From positions 2,356,001 through 2,420,000 of the forward strand of contig NZ_CP037953.1 in assembly GCF_009756665.1 (NCBI RefSeq): a DNA stretch of 64,000 nt, written 5' to 3'. Origin of the DNA: Permianibacter aggregans (lineage in GTDB: Bacteria; Pseudomonadota; Gammaproteobacteria; Enterobacterales; Permianibacteraceae). Positions 54,451 through 63,502 of the stretch are shown here, piece by piece. A program made the translations under genes and the position numbers. Each line of letters starts with the position of its first letter. Position 1 is the stretch's first letter. The notes under the pieces are model-generated. The model searched no databases, was not told the DNA's origin, and worked only from the letters and a program-made list of their open reading frames with translations.

Positions 54451-56415
54451 TCAGAAAGGCCCACCAACCGCTTCTGGCGCTTGCCAGTACGCTGACCACA
54501 CGTCGTTGCCGTAAACATAGTAGACGGTGTCACTATGCATACGGCTGCGGTCGAGATAGCCAGCCAATGGCCAGTGCCGATCAGTCGTTGGTTGATCGAC
54601 CACCATTTCACCGCGAGTCTGCAGGCTGGCACCCGCCTGGTCGATGCCAACTATCTCGAACAAATGCAAAGATGATTGGGAATAAATGTAACCGGAATCG
54701 TTTGCTGAGGGCTTATCCATGATGACCGCCGGGATGGTGAATCGTAATGTGTTCGAGCCAACTTGCATCAGATTGATGCCGCGATGGTCGTATTGCGCAT
54801 CGCTGTAACTGTGGTGTTCACCAAGCAAAACGCTGGTAATGGATGCAGGGTTAGCGATGTTCGCGATATCGAACAGCTCCACCTTCACTCGAGTGCCCGC
54901 TGCATTGTTTTCCCGCTGCCAGCCAATTGACAGCAAGTAATCATCATTGATTGGATGCAAATAAGTTGAGACACCGGGAATTTCCAGTTCACCGGCGATC
55001 AGCGGATTCGCCGGGTCGCTCAGATCGATGACATAGAGCGGGTCGATTTGCTCAAAACTGACAATGTAGGCGCGCTCGGCAAAAAAGCGCACAGCAAAAA
55101 TATCCTCGCCCGGTTTGCCGATAGGTTCAGGGTGTTCGCTATTGGGTAGTGTTGATAAAACGGACAATGTATTACTGCCCGGGTCTTGTTTGAGTACATA
55201 CAGAATATGAACCCGTGTGTTGTTCTCGCCAAACTTGCTGGTGACAATGCGCAGGTTGCCTTCATGCTCACTCATGCGGTAGCCCGGGTCGGTCCAGCCC
55301 ATGGTTCCCGGCAGTACGCCGGTCGCAGCATAACTAATCTGATTCGCGCTCATCCGGAACTTGTGCAAGACGGTGTTTTGACCGTCGCCGTAATCTGTAC
55401 CGCCAAGATAAAGGTGGCTCTGTGAGGCGTACAATCCACTGATCGGTGCATTCAGACACAGCGTTTCCGCAATACGCTGATTGCGCAAATCGATCACACT
55501 GATGGTGACGACATTGGCGAATCCTTCATCCGTTTCCAGATCGCGGGGGACAAAGCAATCATTAGCGGAAACCAGCGGCTGCTTCGGTCCGCCTTTGATT
55601 TGATAATGAGGCAACAAGTCGGCGATGTGTGCATCACGAATCAAGCGCTCATTGGCAATCTTTTGTTCTTCGGTGGTGGCGAAGCTTGTCAGACCGTCAA
55701 TAACCGGCATCGAATGGGTGACCAAGTACAAGGTGTCGCCAATGCGGCGGCTCTCCAACATGGCGCCTTCAATGGTAATGTTCCATTCGCTTTTTGGCGC
55801 ATTGATATTGGCCACATCAAAAATTTCGACGTCAGTGCTGCCGTTATGCCAAATTCCACCGCTGAACGGAAGAATATGAAAGGGGGCGTAAACCAGTGTG
55901 CCCGCAATTGCGACCAGCTTATCGGTTTGCTGATCGGCATTTTCCAGCAAATACATACCGGAGAGCTGGCTGGTACTACTGGACAGTTTTAGTGCGCCGA
56001 TTTCGCGCGCATTTGCTTGAGCGGGTGCCGTTTCCAGAATGCGAATGGTTTTGCCGGTATCGGGATCTGGGCCATGGAAAGGCAACCCTGCTACGAACAG
56101 GTGTTGACCGTCGTACTGTACCCGGTCGATTTCATCGACACCGGCTTCGTGAAGATTGTTGTTGGAATACTGACTTGATGCGACCTCGGCACTGGTCAAG
56201 GTTTGCACCAGGTGGGAGTTGTTCAGTTGCAGCCGCATGCCGTTTTTGACCAGCTCGGTAAAACGGCTGCTATCGTTCGATTGCACCAGTGGTGATTGTT
56301 TGGCTGTGGCCAACTTCAGATGGGAGTAGTCCGTGTTAAGGGTTTCTTCCCGGTCTTTACTTTGACAGCCTATGATCAATGGCAAGGCCATGGCGGCCAA
56401 TAGTATATTTCTCAT
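54451..56415 (-). CDS. Secreted beta-propeller-domain lipoprotein
   Basis: 654 residues from the ATG at 56415, seven bases after GGAGG. The lipobox LIIGC places the acylated Cys at about residue 17. The rest matches the bacterial/archaeal beta-propeller-domain family (PF09826 type): NNLHEAGVDEIDRVQYDGQHLFVAGL, a long blade series with DVEIFDVANINAPKSEWNITIEG, MLESRRIGDTLYLVTHSMP, YIVSFEQIDPLYVIDLSDPANPLIAGELEIPGVSTYLHPINDDYLLSIG. Members are exported, often near peptidases or regulators, with no proven activity. It is divergent from the mipA unit, with mirrored operator-like sites between. Confidence 0.82.
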   Translation of the reverse strand: MRNILLAAMALPLIIGCQSKDREETLNTDYSHLKLATAKQSPLVQSNDSSRFTELVKNGMRLQLNNSHLVQTLTSAEVASSQYSNNNLHEAGVDEIDRVQYDGQHLFVAGLPFHGPDPDTGKTIRILETAPAQANAREIGALKLSSSTSQLSGMYLLENADQQTDKLVAIAGTLVYAPFHILPFSGGIWHNGSTDVEIFDVANINAPKSEWNITIEGAMLESRRIGDTLYLVTHSMPVIDGLTSFATTEEQKIANERLIRDAHIADLLPHYQIKGGPKQPLVSANDCFVPRDLETDEGFANVVTISVIDLRNQRIAETLCLNAPISGLYASQSHLYLGGTDYGDGQNTVLHKFRMSANQISYAATGVLPGTMGWTDPGYRMSEHEGNLRIVTSKFGENNTRVHILYVLKQDPGSNTLSVLSTLPNSEHPEPIGKPGEDIFAVRFFAERAYIVSFEQIDPLYVIDLSDPANPLIAGELEIPGVSTYLHPINDDYLLSIGWQRENNAAGTRVKVELFDIANIANPASITSVLLGEHHSYSDAQYDHRGINLMQVGSNTLRFTIPAVIMDKPSANDSGYIYSQSSLHLFEIVGIDQAGASLQTRGEMVVDQPTTDRHWPLAGYLDRSRMHSDTVYYVYGNDVWSAYWQAPEAVGGPF

Positions 56416-56518
56416 CGTAAACCTCCAATAACCATCCGACAGGTCGGTGATTGTCCTGAACATCAAGGTCAGCTTAGGGGCAGGTTTAGCGGGCGTCTGT
56501 TGGTTTTCTGCGTAGAAC

Positions 56519-56532
56519 TGTGAAAAAGTGTA
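56519..56532 (-). promoter_or_regulatory. RstA-box-like site facing the beta-propeller gene
   Basis: TGTGAAAAAGTGTA here; on the minus strand it reads TACA-CTTTTT-CACA. The E. coli RstA box is TACA-N6-TACA. An exact reverse complement of the 14-mer lies at 56597-56610. Confidence 0.5.
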
Positions 56533-56596
56533 GAGTCGATTCAGTATTTTTTTCGATGGTTGTGTGGGATTAACTGCGCTACCAAGCGGCGCGGAT

Positions 56597-56610
56597 TACA
56601 CTTTTTCACA
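56597..56610 (+). promoter_or_regulatory. RstA-box-like site facing the mipA-DUF3019-rstAB unit
   Basis: TACA-CTTTTT-CACA, an exact inverted copy of the 14-mer at 56519-56532, oriented toward the operon that encodes an RstA-like regulator. Autoregulation is inferred. Confidence 0.5.
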
Positions 56611-56692
56611 AACCTTAACCAAATTCTTTAAGTGTGGGTAACACCGCTCTGCGATCATGGTGATGAGCAGCAATGAAACGAGCCGTTGAAAC

Positions 56693-57535
56693 GTGAATAA
56701 CCTCCGAATTCTTGCCTGTCTTGGCCTGTTACTGAGCTTTGGCTCGCTCGCTGAACAGCATAGCGATGACCCAGAGGACTACGTCACCGTTGGTGAATGG
56801 CAGTTCGGTGTGTCTATCGGTCTCGGTCAGCGCAGCAACCCGCTGCTCCGCAGCGATGATATTCCGTTGTTAATTTTGCCGCGCATTCGTTATTACGGTG
56901 AGCGCTGGTTTCTCGAAAATTTGGAGTTTGGTTACACGCTGTCTGACCAGCCAAACTTTATGGTCAACGCGATCGCAACACCGGGTTATGACCGGCTGTT
57001 TTTCTATCGTTGGGATCCAAGCAATTTTTTTATTGATATTGGCGGTGTCGCGGTCGACCCGACGACCAATCTTTCTTACATCAACCTGGCCGGTCTAAGC
57101 ACCCGTCGCCTTGCCTATTTGGCCGGCGTTGAACTAAGCGGTGGCATCGAGCAGGTAGAATGGCAATTGCAGATGTTGCATGACGTGACAGGCGTGCATG
57201 ACGGCAGCGAGATCCGGTTAGGACTTGCGCTGAATCTTGATGCCGGTAGCTGGCGCAACCACATTGGTGCCGGCGCTACCTGGAAAAGCGAGGCGCTGGT
57301 TGATTATTACTATGGCATCCGCCAATCAGAAGTGACCAATGGCCGCCACTTTTACCAAGGGCAAGCCACGCTGAATCCCTATTTCAAAATTGCCATGACG
57401 CGCCCGATCAACGAACACTGGCTATATCGCATGCACTTGCACTATGAATCCTTGGGCAGCGGCATTACCGATAGCCCTATTGTGCAGGATGACTATGTGC
57501 TGACCGTATTTATTGGAGGGGACTATCATTTTTAA
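56693..57535 (+). CDS. MipA/OmpV family outer-membrane protein
   Basis: 280 residues from a GTG at 56693. The signal peptide ends near LAEQ. The mature part reads as a beta barrel: WQFGVSIGLGQRSNPLLRSDDIPLLILPRIRYYGERWFLENLEFGYTL is the MipA/OmpV opening, and the end VLTVFIGGDYHF finishes in a C-terminal Phe, as barrels do. In Shewanella-like genomes MipA proteins commonly stand beside a DUF3019 gene and a two-component pair, as here. It is probably an outer-membrane scaffold or pore controlled by the downstream regulator. Confidence 0.87.
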   Translation: MNNLRILACLGLLLSFGSLAEQHSDDPEDYVTVGEWQFGVSIGLGQRSNPLLRSDDIPLLILPRIRYYGERWFLENLEFGYTLSDQPNFMVNAIATPGYDRLFFYRWDPSNFFIDIGGVAVDPTTNLSYINLAGLSTRRLAYLAGVELSGGIEQVEWQLQMLHDVTGVHDGSEIRLGLALNLDAGSWRNHIGAGATWKSEALVDYYYGIRQSEVTNGRHFYQGQATLNPYFKIAMTRPINEHWLYRMHLHYESLGSGITDSPIVQDDYVLTVFIGGDYHF

Positions 57536-57539
57536 GGGA

Positions 57540-57965
57540 ATGACAAAGTGCTTGCTGATAACGATCACGGTGGCGCTGGCCGTGATGGCGCCCGCTCGCG
57601 CCGAGCCTGAGCAACACGCTTCACCTACGCCGGCAGAGGGAAGTACTGATCAGCTCAATGAACTGGTCGTGCAACCAGCGCTCTGTGCCCTGGCCAAAGA
57701 AGAGTCGTTGTGCCGCAAGCCTATCGCCATCTATTGGCGGCTCGCGGCTTCGGCCTCACCTTGCTTGTATCGCAGCGATGCGGAAGATGCGCTCCATTGC
57801 TGGCGCCAGGAGTTGAATGGAAAGTTGAACATCACCATCGAAACGGAAAGCAATATTGTATTTCAACTGCGCGATGGTGAAACAACGCTGGCGGAAGCGG
57901 TTTTTCAAGTGCTTTGGGAAGAGCAGCAGCGTCGGCGTCGACGTAATCCATGGCAATTTTTCTAG
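57540..57965 (+). CDS. DUF3019 family exported protein
   Basis: 141 residues from the ATG at 57540; an in-frame TTG at 57513, inside the mipA end, is an alternative because no good ribosome site precedes 57540. A signal peptide ends APARA-E. The mature part has LCALAKEESLCRKPIAIYWRL, SPCLYRSDAEDALHCWRQ and FQLRDGETTLAEAVFQVLW, the DUF3019 pattern with conserved Cys and Trp. The function is unknown; family genes sit next to rstAB-like pairs. It follows mipA by four bases. Confidence 0.82.
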   Translation: MTKCLLITITVALAVMAPARAEPEQHASPTPAEGSTDQLNELVVQPALCALAKEESLCRKPIAIYWRLAASASPCLYRSDAEDALHCWRQELNGKLNITIETESNIVFQLRDGETTLAEAVFQVLWEEQQRRRRRNPWQFF

Positions 57966-57994
57966 CAACGCCATGATCTCTGCCGGATAAAAAA

Positions 57995-58690
57995 ATGAAT
58001 CAGCATATCTTGCTCGTTGAAGACGATAAGCGTTTAGCCAACCTGGTAAAGGACTATCTGGTGCAGAATGACTTTACTGTGACGGTGGAGGCCAATGGTG
58101 ATCAGGTTGAATCACTGTTGCGTTCAATGCCTTTTGATCTGCTGATCCTCGATGTCATGTTGCCCGGCCGGGATGGCATGTCGATTTGCAAATCGGTACG
58201 CCGTTTTTTTGAAGCGCCTATCCTGATGGTAACCGCCAAAGACAGCGATATCGACCAGGTATTGGGGCTAGAGTTTGGTGCCGACGATTACGTGATCAAA
58301 CCGGTGGAACCGCGAGTATTGCTGGCACGGATACAGGCGCTGTTGCGCCGTTGTGGACCTCGTGTCGATAACGCGAATGCAGAGTTACAGTTCGGCCGCC
58401 TGAGCCTGTTGGCCAGTTCGCGCCAAGTGGTATTGAATGGAGCAGCGATTGACCTTAGCAGCCATGAATTTGATTTGCTCTGGCTGCTCGCCACTCGTGC
58501 AGGTGTTGTGCAAAGTCGAAACAGTCTATTCCAGGCACTGTACGGCAGGCCATACGACGGCATGGACCGCAGTATCGATGTGCGAATTTCCCAATTGCGG
58601 AAAAAACTTGGTGACAGTGCTGAAAATCCTTTCCGCATCAAGACTATCTGGGGACGAGGGTATCTGTTTGTGCCGGACGCGTGGAGCTGA
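57995..58690 (+). CDS. OmpR-family response regulator, RstA-like
   Basis: 231 residues. Receiver domain about 4-118 with the acidic pair EDD at 10-12 region, phospho-acceptor Asp53 in LLILDVMLPG and Lys in DYVIKPVEPRVLLARI. The winged-helix DNA-binding domain (about 130-228) has LSSHEFDLLWLLATRAG, DRSIDVRISQLRKKLG and IKTIWGRGYLF. It is followed by its kinase after six bases. The paired sites upstream of mipA are its likely targets. Confidence 0.92.
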   Translation: MNQHILLVEDDKRLANLVKDYLVQNDFTVTVEANGDQVESLLRSMPFDLLILDVMLPGRDGMSICKSVRRFFEAPILMVTAKDSDIDQVLGLEFGADDYVIKPVEPRVLLARIQALLRRCGPRVDNANAELQFGRLSLLASSRQVVLNGAAIDLSSHEFDLLWLLATRAGVVQSRNSLFQALYGRPYDGMDRSIDVRISQLRKKLGDSAENPFRIKTIWGRGYLFVPDAWS

Positions 58691-58696
58691 ATCATT

Positions 58697-60013
58697 GTGG
58701 TCAGCGCGTTCCTTCGCCTCTACTTTCTTCTGGTGCTGACTATCGTTGCCGCCGGTTATGGTCTTGATCAGCTATGGCGGGTTTATAGCAATGAAGTCGA
58801 GAACAAGCCGGATGAACTATTGACGCTAGCGAATATACATTTACAGTCAATCCCCGAGGCGCAATGGCATCAACGGGTTCAGGAACTGAATCAACAACTC
58901 GCTGTTCAGTTCAAGTTGATGCCTAGAAGCGCGTTTGCCGCATCCGATGAATTGCAGCAGCGTCTTCAGTCTGGTCAATCGGTAGCACTCGAAAACGAAT
59001 CGCAAGCAACGCTTTGGATTCAACGCATACCGAATTCGTCATGGTTGCTCACCGAAACCTCACGAGTGCCATCTGTACGTGCCAACCTGGAGCTTTTTCT
59101 GCTAATGCTGTTCTACGCATTGGTTGCGCTGGTCGTGCTGCTCTGGGTATGGCCGCTGAATCAATCGTTACGCCGCTTGGAGAAAGCGGCGCAAGCATTT
59201 GGTATGGGCGATTGGTCGGCAAAAGCGACGGTAAAAAAGGGTTCTCCGGTCGAACCCTTGGCGCGCGCATTCAATCAGATGGCGCAACGTATCAGTGAGT
59301 TGATTCGTTCCAACAAGGAGCTGAGAGACGCGGTATCTCATGAGCTGCGCACACCATTGGCGCGAACGAAATTTGCGCTGGCGATGGCATCTGAAGCGGA
59401 CGCACCTGCGGCGTTGCAAAATCACCTGGCCAGCATCGGACAAGATGTTGCCGAAATGGACGCCTTGATCAATGGCCTATTGGGCTATGCCAGCTTCGAA
59501 CGTTCGGAGACGCGCTTAACACTGCAGCGTGGTGATTTTTCCGCCTTGATTGAAGAAAAGATCGAACAGACACAGCAATCCTTACCCAGGCCAATCCGCA
59601 TCGAGTTTGTTGGGCAGCAGAAAAGCAGTGTGGCGATATGTGATTTCTACCTGATGGAACGGGTGCTACAGAATTTATTGCAGAATGCGTTGCGATTTGC
59701 CCATCAGCGCATTGATGTCAGTTTTTCAGTTGTCAGTGACCAGTATCGGTTAACCGTCGACGATGATGGCCCTGGTGTGCCGATGGCGGAGCGCACACGA
59801 ATATTCGATGCGTTCGTCCGGCTGGAACATGAGCAGCATGCTGGCGCAGGGTTCGGCCTGGGGCTTGCGATCGTTCGGCGCATCGTGGAATGGCATAAGG
59901 GCGAAATTCTGGTTGATGACTCGCCTTTGGGCGGTGCGCGCTTTGTAGTGCAATGGCCTTTGCAAACCGCTGAGGCTGCCTTGCATGAAAGAGAATCTGG
60001 TGGGACGAGTTAA
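58697..60013 (+). CDS. Sensor histidine kinase, RstB-like
   Basis: 438 residues from a GTG at 58697. Two transmembrane segments (about 7-25 and 133-155) enclose a short periplasmic sensor of about 105 residues. HAMP follows (LNQSLRRLEKAAQAFGMGDWSAKA), then HisKA with the phospho-accepting His at about 215 in [19 protein letters not shown], and HATPase with LQNLLQNALRFA, VDDDGPGVP and AGAGFGLGLAIVRRI. It is the cognate kinase of the regulator just upstream, and the unit ends at the terminator at 60041. Confidence 0.92.
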   Translation: MVSAFLRLYFLLVLTIVAAGYGLDQLWRVYSNEVENKPDELLTLANIHLQSIPEAQWHQRVQELNQQLAVQFKLMPRSAFAASDELQQRLQSGQSVALENESQATLWIQRIPNSSWLLTETSRVPSVRANLELFLLMLFYALVALVVLLWVWPLNQSLRRLEKAAQAFGMGDWSAKATVKKGSPVEPLARAFNQMAQRISELIRSNKELRDAVSHELRTPLARTKFALAMASEADAPAALQNHLASIGQDVAEMDALINGLLGYASFERSETRLTLQRGDFSALIEEKIEQTQQSLPRPIRIEFVGQQKSSVAICDFYLMERVLQNLLQNALRFAHQRIDVSFSVVSDQYRLTVDDDGPGVPMAERTRIFDAFVRLEHEQHAGAGFGLGLAIVRRIVEWHKGEILVDDSPLGGARFVVQWPLQTAEAALHERESGGTS

Positions 60014-60040
60014 CGGGCTTAGTGCTTATCGAAGTAAAGA

Positions 60041-60073
60041 AAAAGGCGGACTGCCTTACACAGTCCGCCTTTT
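60041..60073. terminator. Bidirectional terminator between rstB-like kinase and chitinase genes
   Basis: AAAAGGCGGACTG / CAGTCCGCCTTTT, a 13-base perfect stem with a 7-base loop and T runs on both strands, located between convergent genes. Confidence 0.92.
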
Positions 60074-60075
60074 TT

Positions 60076-61665
60076 CTAGGGCAATGTTCGGAGTTTATTC
60101 TTCACCGGCACCGAGAAGTTGAAGCCATCATGCTTATCCCAATTGATTGACCAGGTCATTGCTCCACGGAAAGTGGGATAGGCCTGATTCGGTTGGATGC
60201 TGCCGCAGCTTACTTTCTTGGTCAGGCAGTCCAGCGCCTGATTGACCACGGTGACGCTGAAGAAGCCGGAGCTCGCGGAACTATTGCCGGATGGCACGCC
60301 GAATGCGACTTGATCGGGACGTAAGCCGACGAAACTGGTGCCATCGGCCAGTGGAAAGCCTTCGATTAACATCTTGCTACCGGCGACCAGCATATCAACG
60401 GTGTTGGTGCTGATCGCACTCGGAGAGTACGGCGTCGACAGTCCGCCGTTGTTGTAATACTGCGGATGAATCAGATTCAAATCTTCACGCAAGCCATTGA
60501 TGATCGGAATGTAGGCACCCCAGATGCCGGAATAAGCAATGTAGCCTCCTTGCACATAAGGATGTTCGGGCGCCATCGACAAATAAAAACTCGGTCCGAT
60601 GCGGCCTTTCAATTGTTTAACCGCCGAGATCATGTTCGGAATGATCGGCGTGCCATGCAAAACGCCGGCGCCGCTTTCCAAATCCAAATCGATGCCGTCA
60701 AAACCATAGTTTTGAATCAGGTACTCAAGACTGTTGACGAAGTTGGCGACATTTTCTTGCGTGTTCAGCGTCATCCGCCCTTGTTCGCCACCCAGTGACA
60801 ACACCACTTTTTTTCCGGCGGCCCGCTTTGCTGCGATATCGGCTTTGAATTGCGTTTCACTGCCCGCTTTTGGATCGAGTGTGAAGGTGACGCTGCCATT
60901 GCCGCCGTCTTCGCCAAACGAAATCATGATCACGTCCCAATCATTCGAGACCTGCGCAATCGGATAGGTCGGCCCGCTCGGATTGGTGAAGTTGTGCCAA
61001 TAGCCAACCAAGGCATGCTTGGTTAACGGCGTGGGCGTGGGCGTGGGCGTGGGCGTGGGCGTGGGCGTAGGCGTAGGCGTAGGCGTAGGCGTCGGAGTCG
61101 GAGTCGGAGTCGGAGTCGGAGTCGGAGTCGGAGTCGGAGTCGGAGTCGGAGTCGGAGTCGGCGTAGGTGTAGGTGTGCAATTACCTATCCGTCTCCAAAC
61201 ACCCCATTCACCGGATTGCGCCGGGTTATCGCCCTGCGTCCACCATTTCGCTTCGTAAACCACGCCTTGGTAGGAAACCCGTTGGCCACCGGTATACACC
61301 TGTGAAGCATTCCAGGCGCTAACGGTGCAAGGTGTCGGAGTAGGCGTGGGCGTGGGCGTGGGCGTCGGTGTCGGTGTCGGTGTCGGCGTTGGAGTCGGCG
61401 TTGGAGTCGGTGTGCAAGTGCCGCCCGCCTGCCACAAACTCGGTGTTGCTGCCGGATTCCAGTTGGCACCGACATGGGCGGTATGGGTCACCAAGGCCGT
61501 GTAATTATTGGCGTTATAATTAACGACAACGCCTGCCGAGTAGGTATTGCCTTCCGCCCAGGTGGCGCAAGCGGCGGCAACCTCTTTCAGTGGCAGCAAA
61601 CTCAAACCCGCGCCAAGCAGCGCTGAACAAACAATATTCTTGCGAAACGGTAAGCCGATCATCAT
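60076..61665 (-). CDS. Secreted GH18 chitinase with two CBM5/12 domains and Pro-Thr linkers
   Basis: 529 residues from the ATG at 61665 (GAGGACC upstream; an adjacent ATG at 61662 is equal). Signal peptide about 1-30 (EVAAA-C). Two chitin-binding CBM5/12 modules follow: [18 protein letters not shown]...WQAGG at about 32-82 and [19 protein letters not shown]...GVWRR at about 113-160. Each is followed by a Pro-Thr dipeptide linker, the second about 50 residues long. The GH18 barrel (about 215-529) has the catalytic DGIDLDLE with Glu near 330, SLGGEQGRM and [12 protein letters not shown]. It hydrolyses chitin outside the cell. The linkers are encoded by hexanucleotide repeats prone to slippage. 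Confidence 0.93.
   Translation of the reverse strand: MMIGLPFRKNIVCSALLGAGLSLLPLKEVAAACATWAEGNTYSAGVVVNYNANNYTALVTHTAHVGANWNPAATPSLWQAGGTCTPTPTPTPTPTPTPTPTPTPTPTPTPTPCTVSAWNASQVYTGGQRVSYQGVVYEAKWWTQGDNPAQSGEWGVWRRIGNCTPTPTPTPTPTPTPTPTPTPTPTPTPTPTPTPTPTPTPTPTPTPTPTPTPLTKHALVGYWHNFTNPSGPTYPIAQVSNDWDVIMISFGEDGGNGSVTFTLDPKAGSETQFKADIAAKRAAGKKVVLSLGGEQGRMTLNTQENVANFVNSLEYLIQNYGFDGIDLDLESGAGVLHGTPIIPNMISAVKQLKGRIGPSFYLSMAPEHPYVQGGYIAYSGIWGAYIPIINGLREDLNLIHPQYYNNGGLSTPYSPSAISTNTVDMLVAGSKMLIEGFPLADGTSFVGLRPDQVAFGVPSGNSSASSGFFSVTVVNQALDCLTKKVSCGSIQPNQAYPTFRGAMTWSINWDKHDGFNFSVPVKNKLRTLP
61028..61177. repeat. Hexanucleotide repeat encoding the long Pro-Thr linker
   Basis: On the plus strand a run of GGCGTG units, then GGCGTA units, then about a dozen GGAGTC units, all in phase with Thr-Pro codons on the minus strand. 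The three unit types are segregated in blocks, as expected from stepwise slippage expansion. Confidence 0.9.
61336..61415. repeat. Hexanucleotide repeat encoding the first Pro-Thr linker
   Basis: Shorter tract of GGCGTG, GGTGTC and GGAGTC/GGCGTT units encoding the Pro-Thr linker between the two carbohydrate-binding modules. Confidence 0.85.
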
Positions 61666-61802
61666 CTGGTCCTCATGGCAAACAACTGCTAGCGACCAGA
61701 ACGGCCACTTTCCTTGTTGCCATCGTGCCCAGCAAAGGACTGCTCTCACCAAGACTATTCACGCAGACTTTTGTACTTTTCTAACAGGCTGGATGGATGG
61801 AA

Positions 61803-61820
61803 CGCCAGGATTGCCTGGCG
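61803..61820 (-). terminator. Short hairpin after the gluzincin-like gene
   Basis: CGCCAGG-ATTG-CCTGGCG, a 7-base perfect stem starting just beyond the minus-strand stop at 61822. There is no good T run, so this is a weak terminator candidate. Confidence 0.4.
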
Positions 61821-61821
61821 A

Positions 61822-63423
61822 TCAGAGAGCCTGCGTTTTGCTGCAGGAAATTTTTCTCGTTTCGGTGCCATGATGCTGGCGTAATGTCAGATACCCAGAG
61901 CGCTGGCAGGAGCGTTCTAATTCCTGTGCCGCTTCATCAGGCTGCTGAAAAATATTGATGCCATTGACGGTCGATATCCAGAAATCCCGCGAAAGCGTCG
62001 TACAACTTTTGTCGACATCAGGTTCGATGTAGTGGTCTTTATCCCAATAGCCGTGCCAAGCACCTGGGCAGGCGGAAGCCAGAATGAACTCGATAATTGT
62101 GGCAACTCGATCAGCTTTGCTTTCTGGCACATTTACTGTTGGCAAGTTCAAGTTGGCAATATGATGGCTATAGGCCGCGATCCGGGTACCGGCATTCATC
62201 TCGTCAAGTTGTTGATCAAGTGGCAACAATCCTGGCGTGGCATTTTGCTTGGCAAAGTACTCGTCGAGCGCGTTCAGCGCTTCGAAATCATGGGCAAATG
62301 GTTTGGCAAAAAGTATTGGCCATATGTCGTGCGCTTTGTTTTTCGGCGTTGAATCAATGGCTGCCCGCAATAGTAAATGGCCGCAATGGTAGGGGGCTTT
62401 ATTGAAACCCGCTGAGCGGAACGAAGACAGTCTCGATTGACTCAAGGCGGTCATGCATGAGGCGTGGGCGTTTTTGAGAACGGCTCGATACTCACTCGCT
62501 GACATTTGCTGCAAGTCCAGCATCGCCTGATAGGCAAACAAATCCGCCGCGCCTTCTTTCAGCCATATTTTGTCATCTGGGCCTTCGCGTTGTGCTTGCC
62601 AGGCATGCGCCAGTTCATGCGCCACGGTGTGGCCGATCACGATCTGGTTTGCCCGATTGTTTTCAAACCAACCGTTGCCGGAAATATTGAGCAGCACTTC
62701 ACCGCCGATGTAACCGCCATCAAGGAAAGGTTTGGCATCGTTGTGGGCAAAGCCAAGCGCGACAAAAAGCGGCGACGGTGCCGGGCCAATCAGGTGCTGA
62801 CGAAAATAGGCTTCATAGTCCTTGGCATCCTTTTCTCCGATGGCTTTTATCCAGTTTGGCAGCTCGGTATCGATCACGGTTTCCAGGTTTTTGCTCAGTG
62901 ACGTTTCGGCAACGCCAAAATAGGCATAACGCTTTTCCGTAGCCGTAATCTCGAGTGTGCCACTTCCCTTGGTGTTGCCAAAGCGCAATGCTCTTTCCGC
63001 GACCGACTGCAAGCGAATGCTGGTTGGCGCCGTCAGGCGTATTTCGTTGTTGTGGGCGTCGAATATTTTGGTCGGCAGATAATGGTCAACAAACATCGCA
63101 TAGCGATTGCCGGAGAATCGGATAAAGGGCGTGAACTGCCGGTTCAGCGTTTGGTGGTAAGGATGGGTAATGTCAATGGCAACACGCGAGGCAGGCTTTT
63201 CCATAATAAGCTGGTGACCATCAAGCGATTTGCCTTGATGCCGCCAGGCAGTGTCTATGAACGGCGTGATGCCCGGATTGAACTGCAAGGTTTTGACGGG
63301 TTGCTGAAAAACGTATTCGACCAACCAACTGTTCTTGGCTGGATCTTCGGTAATCACCAACTGAAGCGCCAGCGAGCGAACCGATAACAACAGCGAAAAC
63401 AGCGTGAGTAATAGGCGCATCAT
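61822..63423 (-). CDS. Secreted gluzincin-like (M1/M61-type fold) metallopeptidase homologue
   Basis: 533 residues. Signal peptide about 1-20. An N-terminal beta-rich domain (about 20-175; YVFQQPVKTLQFN, AVDITHPY-like segments, YAMFVDHYLPTKIF) resembles the N-terminal domain of M1/M61 peptidases. HELAH is at about 269-273 and a likely third zinc ligand is Glu near 290 in LKEGAADLFAY. The C-terminal third has several Cys and is unassigned. It is probably a periplasmic or secreted zinc peptidase; the spacing of the third ligand is slightly shorter than in classical M1 enzymes. Monocistronic, between the chitinase and a terminator. Confidence 0.7.
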   Translation of the reverse strand: MMRLLLTLFSLLLSVRSLALQLVITEDPAKNSWLVEYVFQQPVKTLQFNPGITPFIDTAWRHQGKSLDGHQLIMEKPASRVAIDITHPYHQTLNRQFTPFIRFSGNRYAMFVDHYLPTKIFDAHNNEIRLTAPTSIRLQSVAERALRFGNTKGSGTLEITATEKRYAYFGVAETSLSKNLETVIDTELPNWIKAIGEKDAKDYEAYFRQHLIGPAPSPLFVALGFAHNDAKPFLDGGYIGGEVLLNISGNGWFENNRANQIVIGHTVAHELAHAWQAQREGPDDKIWLKEGAADLFAYQAMLDLQQMSASEYRAVLKNAHASCMTALSQSRLSSFRSAGFNKAPYHCGHLLLRAAIDSTPKNKAHDIWPILFAKPFAHDFEALNALDEYFAKQNATPGLLPLDQQLDEMNAGTRIAAYSHHIANLNLPTVNVPESKADRVATIIEFILASACPGAWHGYWDKDHYIEPDVDKSCTTLSRDFWISTVNGINIFQQPDEAAQELERSCQRSGYLTLRQHHGTETRKISCSKTQAL

Positions 63424-63454
63424 TTTTCTCAGGAGTTCACGTTATCAGTCATAC

Positions 63455-63490
63455 AAAAAAATGGCCGCTCGGTTCGGCGGCCATTTTTTT
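63455..63490 (-). terminator. Terminator after the partial deacetylase gene
   Basis: AAAAAAATGGCCGC / GCGGCCATTTTTTT, a 14-base perfect stem with an 8-base loop and T runs on both strands. On the minus strand it follows the stop at 63503. Confidence 0.9.
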
Positions 63491-63502
63491 ATCAAGTAAC
63501 CG

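Noticed and set aside
61028-61177. CRISPR-like or satellite repeat
   Set aside because: No spacers and a 6-base unit in phase with a coding frame, so it is a coding low-complexity repeat.
60941-61258. Gly-Val and Ser-Asp repeat frames over the chitinase linker
   Set aside because: Alternative readings of the hexanucleotide repeat; only the Pro-Thr frame connects real domains.
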